Origin: an uncultured Clostridia bacterium
Lineage (GTDB): Bacteria; Bacillota; Clostridia; Oscillospirales; Oscillospiraceae
DNA length: 7,974 bases
Direction of reading: 5' to 3'
NCBI GenBank assembly: GCA_946060825.1
Contig: CAMGPO010000041.1
Location: forward strand, 1-7,974
Part shown: in pieces, positions 5,687-7,974 of the stretch
Layout of the letters: each line of letters opens with the position of its first letter
How positions within the stretch are numbered: the stretch's first letter is position 1
Position numbers and translations under genes: made by a program
Notes under the pieces: model-generated
Database searches by the model: none
What the model saw: only the letters and a program-made list of their open reading frames with translations
What the model was told of the DNA's origin: nothing

Positions 5687-6178
5687 ATGAAAAAAGTTGC
5701 GGTCATCATGGGCAGCGCCAGCGACCTGCCGGTGGTGGAGAAGGCTATCAAGACCCTGCAGGAGTATGAAGTCCCCTGCGAGGTGCACGTCTTTTCTGCC
5801 CACAGAACCCCCGACGAGGCGGCGGACTTCGCCCAGCACGCCCGGGAGAACGGCTTCGGCGCCATCATTGCCGCCGCCGGTATGGCTGCCCACCTCGCGG
5901 GCGCTCTGGCTGCCAGAACGACCCTGCCCGTGATCGGAATCCCGGTCAAATCCAAATATCTTGACGGCATTGACGCGCTGCTGTCGACGGTTCAGATGCC
6001 CTCCGGAATCCCGGTGGCGACCGTCGCGATCGACGGCGCTGTGAATGCCGCCTTGCTGTCTCTGCAGATTCTCGCCGTCTCCGACGAGGCCCTGGCCAAG
6101 CGCCTGGACGACGCGAGACGGGCCGGCGCGGAGAAGGTCCTCGCCGCCAACAAAGAACTCGAAGAAAAATACAATTAA
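5687..6178 (+). CDS. purE: N5-carboxyaminoimidazole ribonucleotide mutase PurE (class I)
   Basis: PurE acts in the carboxylation step of de novo purine synthesis, converting N5-CAIR to CAIR in the cytoplasm. The 163-residue product has the usual length of a single-domain PurE. It opens with [20 protein letters not shown] (phosphate-binding GSASD at 9-13) and carries SAHRTP (37-42), the mark of class I enzymes with His39 as the conserved active-site histidine, followed by [11 protein letters not shown] (62-72) and the [17 protein letters not shown] segment. The ATG start is chosen because GGAGG sits 8 nt upstream; longer in-frame versions would run into the riboswitch terminator. It is the first gene of the pur operon and is controlled by the ZTP riboswitch. 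No purK lies next to it, so N5-CAIR must be supplied by a distant gene or non-enzymatically. Confidence 0.96.
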   Translation: MKKVAVIMGSASDLPVVEKAIKTLQEYEVPCEVHVFSAHRTPDEAADFAQHARENGFGAIIAAAGMAAHLAGALAARTTLPVIGIPVKSKYLDGIDALLSTVQMPSGIPVATVAIDGAVNAALLSLQILAVSDEALAKRLDDARRAGAEKVLAANKELEEKYN

Positions 6179-6194
6179 AAAGGAGATAAACCCC

Positions 6195-6902
6195 ATGAAA
6201 ACCGAAATGATTTACGAAGGCAAAGCCAAGAAAGTCTATGCGACCGAAGATCCGGCCCTGGTCATTGTCTCCTATAAGGACGACGCCACCGCCGGCGACG
6301 GCGCGAAGAAGGGCACCATCGTGGGCAAGGGCGTCATCAACAACCGGATGTCCAACCACCTGATGCAGCTCCTCGAAAAGAATGGCGTTCCCACCCACTT
6401 CGTCGAAGAGCTGAGCGACCGCGACACCCTCGTGAAGCGCGTCTCCATCGTGCCGCTGGAGGTCATCGTCCGCAACATCTCCGCCGGCCACTTCCCCCAG
6501 CGCTACGGCGTGGAAGAGGGCACCGTCTTTGAGAATCCCACCATCGAGTTCTCCTACAAGAACGACGATCTGCACGACCCCCTGCTGAACGAGTACCACG
6601 CCCTGGCCCTCAAGCTGGCCACCCGCGAGGAGATCGACCGCATCAAGGCCATGTCCTTCCAGGTCAACGAGGTCCTGAAGGCATACTTCCTGAAGCGCAA
6701 CGTCAAGCTTGTCGACTTTAAACTGGAGTTCGGCCGCCTCAGTGACGGCACCATTGTCCTGGCCGACGAGATCTCCCCCGACACCTGCCGCTTCTGGGAC
6801 GCCGACACCAACGAGAAGCTGGACAAGGACCGCTTCCGCCGGGACATGGGCGGCGTGGAAGACGCCTACAACGAGATGATGCACCGCGTGTTCGGCGAAT
6901 AA
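6195..6902 (+). CDS. purC: Phosphoribosylaminoimidazole-succinocarboxamide (SAICAR) synthase
   Basis: PurC joins aspartate to CAIR with ATP to form SAICAR. The 235-residue product has the standard bacterial length and all main blocks: [10 protein letters not shown] (6-15), [15 protein letters not shown] (about 27-41), [33 protein letters not shown], then [27 protein letters not shown] and [13 protein letters not shown] with [11 protein letters not shown] near the C-terminus. The ATG at 6195 has AAGGAG at 6180-6185, 9 nt upstream, and the gene begins 16 nt after the purE stop. The frame is open further upstream into purE, but that extension has no family similarity. The next gene follows after 12 nt in the same frame, which supports one transcript. 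Confidence 0.97.
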   Translation: MKTEMIYEGKAKKVYATEDPALVIVSYKDDATAGDGAKKGTIVGKGVINNRMSNHLMQLLEKNGVPTHFVEELSDRDTLVKRVSIVPLEVIVRNISAGHFPQRYGVEEGTVFENPTIEFSYKNDDLHDPLLNEYHALALKLATREEIDRIKAMSFQVNEVLKAYFLKRNVKLVDFKLEFGRLSDGTIVLADEISPDTCRFWDADTNEKLDKDRFRRDMGGVEDAYNEMMHRVFGE

Positions 6903-6903
6903 C

Positions 6904-6908
6904 GGAGG
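6904..6908 (+). promoter_or_regulatory. Ribosome binding site deciding the TTG start of the purF-like gene
   Basis: GGAGG lies 6 nt before TTG at 6915, directly after the purC stop. Between that stop and TTG the frame reads only Arg-Arg-Ser-Val, so no upstream start could supply an N-terminal Cys. Confidence 0.78.
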
Positions 6909-6914
6909 TCGGTT

Positions 6915-7974
6915 TTGGGCGGCTTTTTCGGAACGATTTCAAAGCGGGACTGCGTGCTGGACATCTTCTTCGGCGTGGACTACCACTCCCATCTGGGCAC
7001 CCGCAGCGGCGGCATGATTATCTACGACCGCAAGGACGGCTTCCAGCGCCAGATCCACAACATTCAGAACACCCCCTTCCGCACGAAGTTCGAGAAGGAC
7101 CTCGAGTCCTTCCACGGCTGCAGCGGCATCGGCTGCATCAGCGACACCGATCCCCAGCCCCTGCTGGTGCGTTCCCATCTGGGCCTCTACGCCATCACCA
7201 TGGTGGGTATCATCAACAACGCCGAGCAGCTGATCGAGACCTATTTCTCCGACCACGGCCATCAGTTCATGGCCATGAGCTCCGGTGCGGTCAACGCCAT
7301 CGAGCTGGTGGCGGCGCTCATCAACCAGAAGGACAGTCTGCTCGAGGGCATCCGCTATGCCCAGGAGGTCATCGAAGGCTCCGCCACCATCCTGATTCTG
7401 ACCAGAGACAGCATCATCGCCGCCCGGGATAAGCTGGGCCGCCTGCCGGTGCTGATCGGCAAAAACGAGGACGGCTGCTGCATCTCCTTCGAGTCCTTCG
7501 CCTACCAGAAGCTGGGCTATGCGAACGCCTACGAGCTGGGCCCCCGGGAGATCGTTGAGGTCACGGCCGACGGCTGGAAGACCCTGTCTCCCGCCGGGGA
7601 GAAGATGCGCATCTGCGCCTTCCTCTGGAGCTACTACGGCTATCCCAACTCCAACTACGAGGGCGTGAACGTGGAGGTCATGCGCTACCGCAACGGCGAG
7701 ATCATGGCCCGGAACGAGATGGAGGCGGGTACACTGCCGGACGTTGACTACGTGGCCGGTGTGCCGGACTCCGGCCTGCCCCATGCCATCGGCTATGCCA
7801 ACACCTGCGACGCCCCCTTTGCCCGGCCTTTTGTCAAGTACACCCCCACCTGGCCCCGGTCCTTCATGCCTGCCAGCCAGGAGGTCCGCAATCAGGTGGC
7901 CAAGATGAAGCAGATCCCAGTCCCCGAGCTGATCGAGGGCAAGAAGCTGCTCTTCGTCGACGACTCCATCGTCC
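6915..7974 (+). CDS. purF: Amidophosphoribosyltransferase-like protein with degenerate glutaminase domain (3' truncated by window)
   Basis: The first 353 codons of a PurF-type protein are present; the frame is open to the window end. PurF makes phosphoribosylamine from PRPP and an amino group, the first step of purine synthesis. The phosphoribosyltransferase half looks normal: VAGVPDSGLPHAIGYA (280-295), a SFMPASQEVRNQVAKMK segment and LLFVDDSIV (345-353), the start of the PRPP-binding loop. The N-terminal class II amidotransferase half is recognisable by GGFFG (2-6), FFGVDYHSHLGTRSGG (18-33) and its length, but the catalytic Cys after Met is Gly, the RY-T stretch is replaced by GIGCISDTD (71-79) and the HNG oxyanion segment by MVGIINN (96-102). 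Glutamine hydrolysis by the normal mechanism is therefore unlikely. The TTG start is backed by GGAGG and the GGFFG start; I recall similar proteins in other gut anaerobes labelled PurF, but cannot check this here. Confidence 0.85.
   Translation, partial: MGGFFGTISKRDCVLDIFFGVDYHSHLGTRSGGMIIYDRKDGFQRQIHNIQNTPFRTKFEKDLESFHGCSGIGCISDTDPQPLLVRSHLGLYAITMVGIINNAEQLIETYFSDHGHQFMAMSSGAVNAIELVAALINQKDSLLEGIRYAQEVIEGSATILILTRDSIIAARDKLGRLPVLIGKNEDGCCISFESFAYQKLGYANAYELGPREIVEVTADGWKTLSPAGEKMRICAFLWSYYGYPNSNYEGVNVEVMRYRNGEIMARNEMEAGTLPDVDYVAGVPDSGLPHAIGYANTCDAPFARPFVKYTPTWPRSFMPASQEVRNQVAKMKQIPVPELIEGKKLLFVDDSIV

Noticed and set aside
5320..5769. A + strand open frame covering the gap before purE
   Set aside because: It crosses the promoter, the riboswitch and its terminator and runs out of frame into purE; no ribosome binding site or family similarity.

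Overview
The window reads as chromosomal DNA from a GC-rich anaerobic Firmicute, most likely a gut-type Clostridia of the Oscillospiraceae/Oscillospirales kind. This is an inference from the clostridial-style FeoB, strong AGGAGG-type ribosome binding sites, use of GTG and TTG starts, an amino-acid ABC operon with a lipoprotein receptor, and a ZTP-riboswitch-controlled pur operon. All genes lie on the + strand. I see no mobile element, tRNA, rRNA or CRISPR array.

Layout. (1) 1-1005: the C-terminal membrane half of the ferrous iron transporter FeoB, cut by the window start. (2) 1006-1213: an AT-rich gap with a near-consensus sigma-A-type promoter and an ARG-box-like palindrome over the expected transcription start. 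(3) 1214-5265: a four-gene operon made of a lipoprotein amino-acid-binding protein, a 10-bp intercistronic hairpin, a permease, an ATPase overlapping the permease by 17 nt, and an M20-family (AbgB-like) amidohydrolase starting 2 nt after the ATPase. The set suggests import of an amino acid or N-acyl/peptidyl amino acid followed by amide hydrolysis in the cytoplasm. (4) 5266-5686: a 421-nt gap with a strong hairpin at the end of the operon, an inverted repeat, an extended -10 promoter, and a roughly 205-nt leader that carries a ZTP (pfl-type) riboswitch aptamer and an overlapping intrinsic terminator. (5) 5687-7974: purE, purC and the first 353 codons of a purF-like gene, with short gaps of 16 and 12 nt, clearly the start of a purine biosynthesis operon that continues past the window.

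How it fits together. ZTP/ZMP (AICAR phosphates) accumulates when 10-formyl-THF is short. The leader is built so that folding of the aptamer takes up the GGGC segment that would otherwise form the 5' arm of the terminator, which predicts an ON switch for purE-purC-purF.

The most striking point is the PurF-like protein. Its phosphoribosyltransferase half looks normal (VPDSG, VDDSIV), but its class II glutaminase half starts Met-Gly-Gly-Phe-Phe-Gly instead of Met-Cys-Gly, and it also lacks the RY-T and HNG motifs used to bind and hydrolyse glutamine. It is predicted to be unable to use glutamine by the normal Ntn mechanism, so it may use ammonia, receive it from a partner, or have another role.
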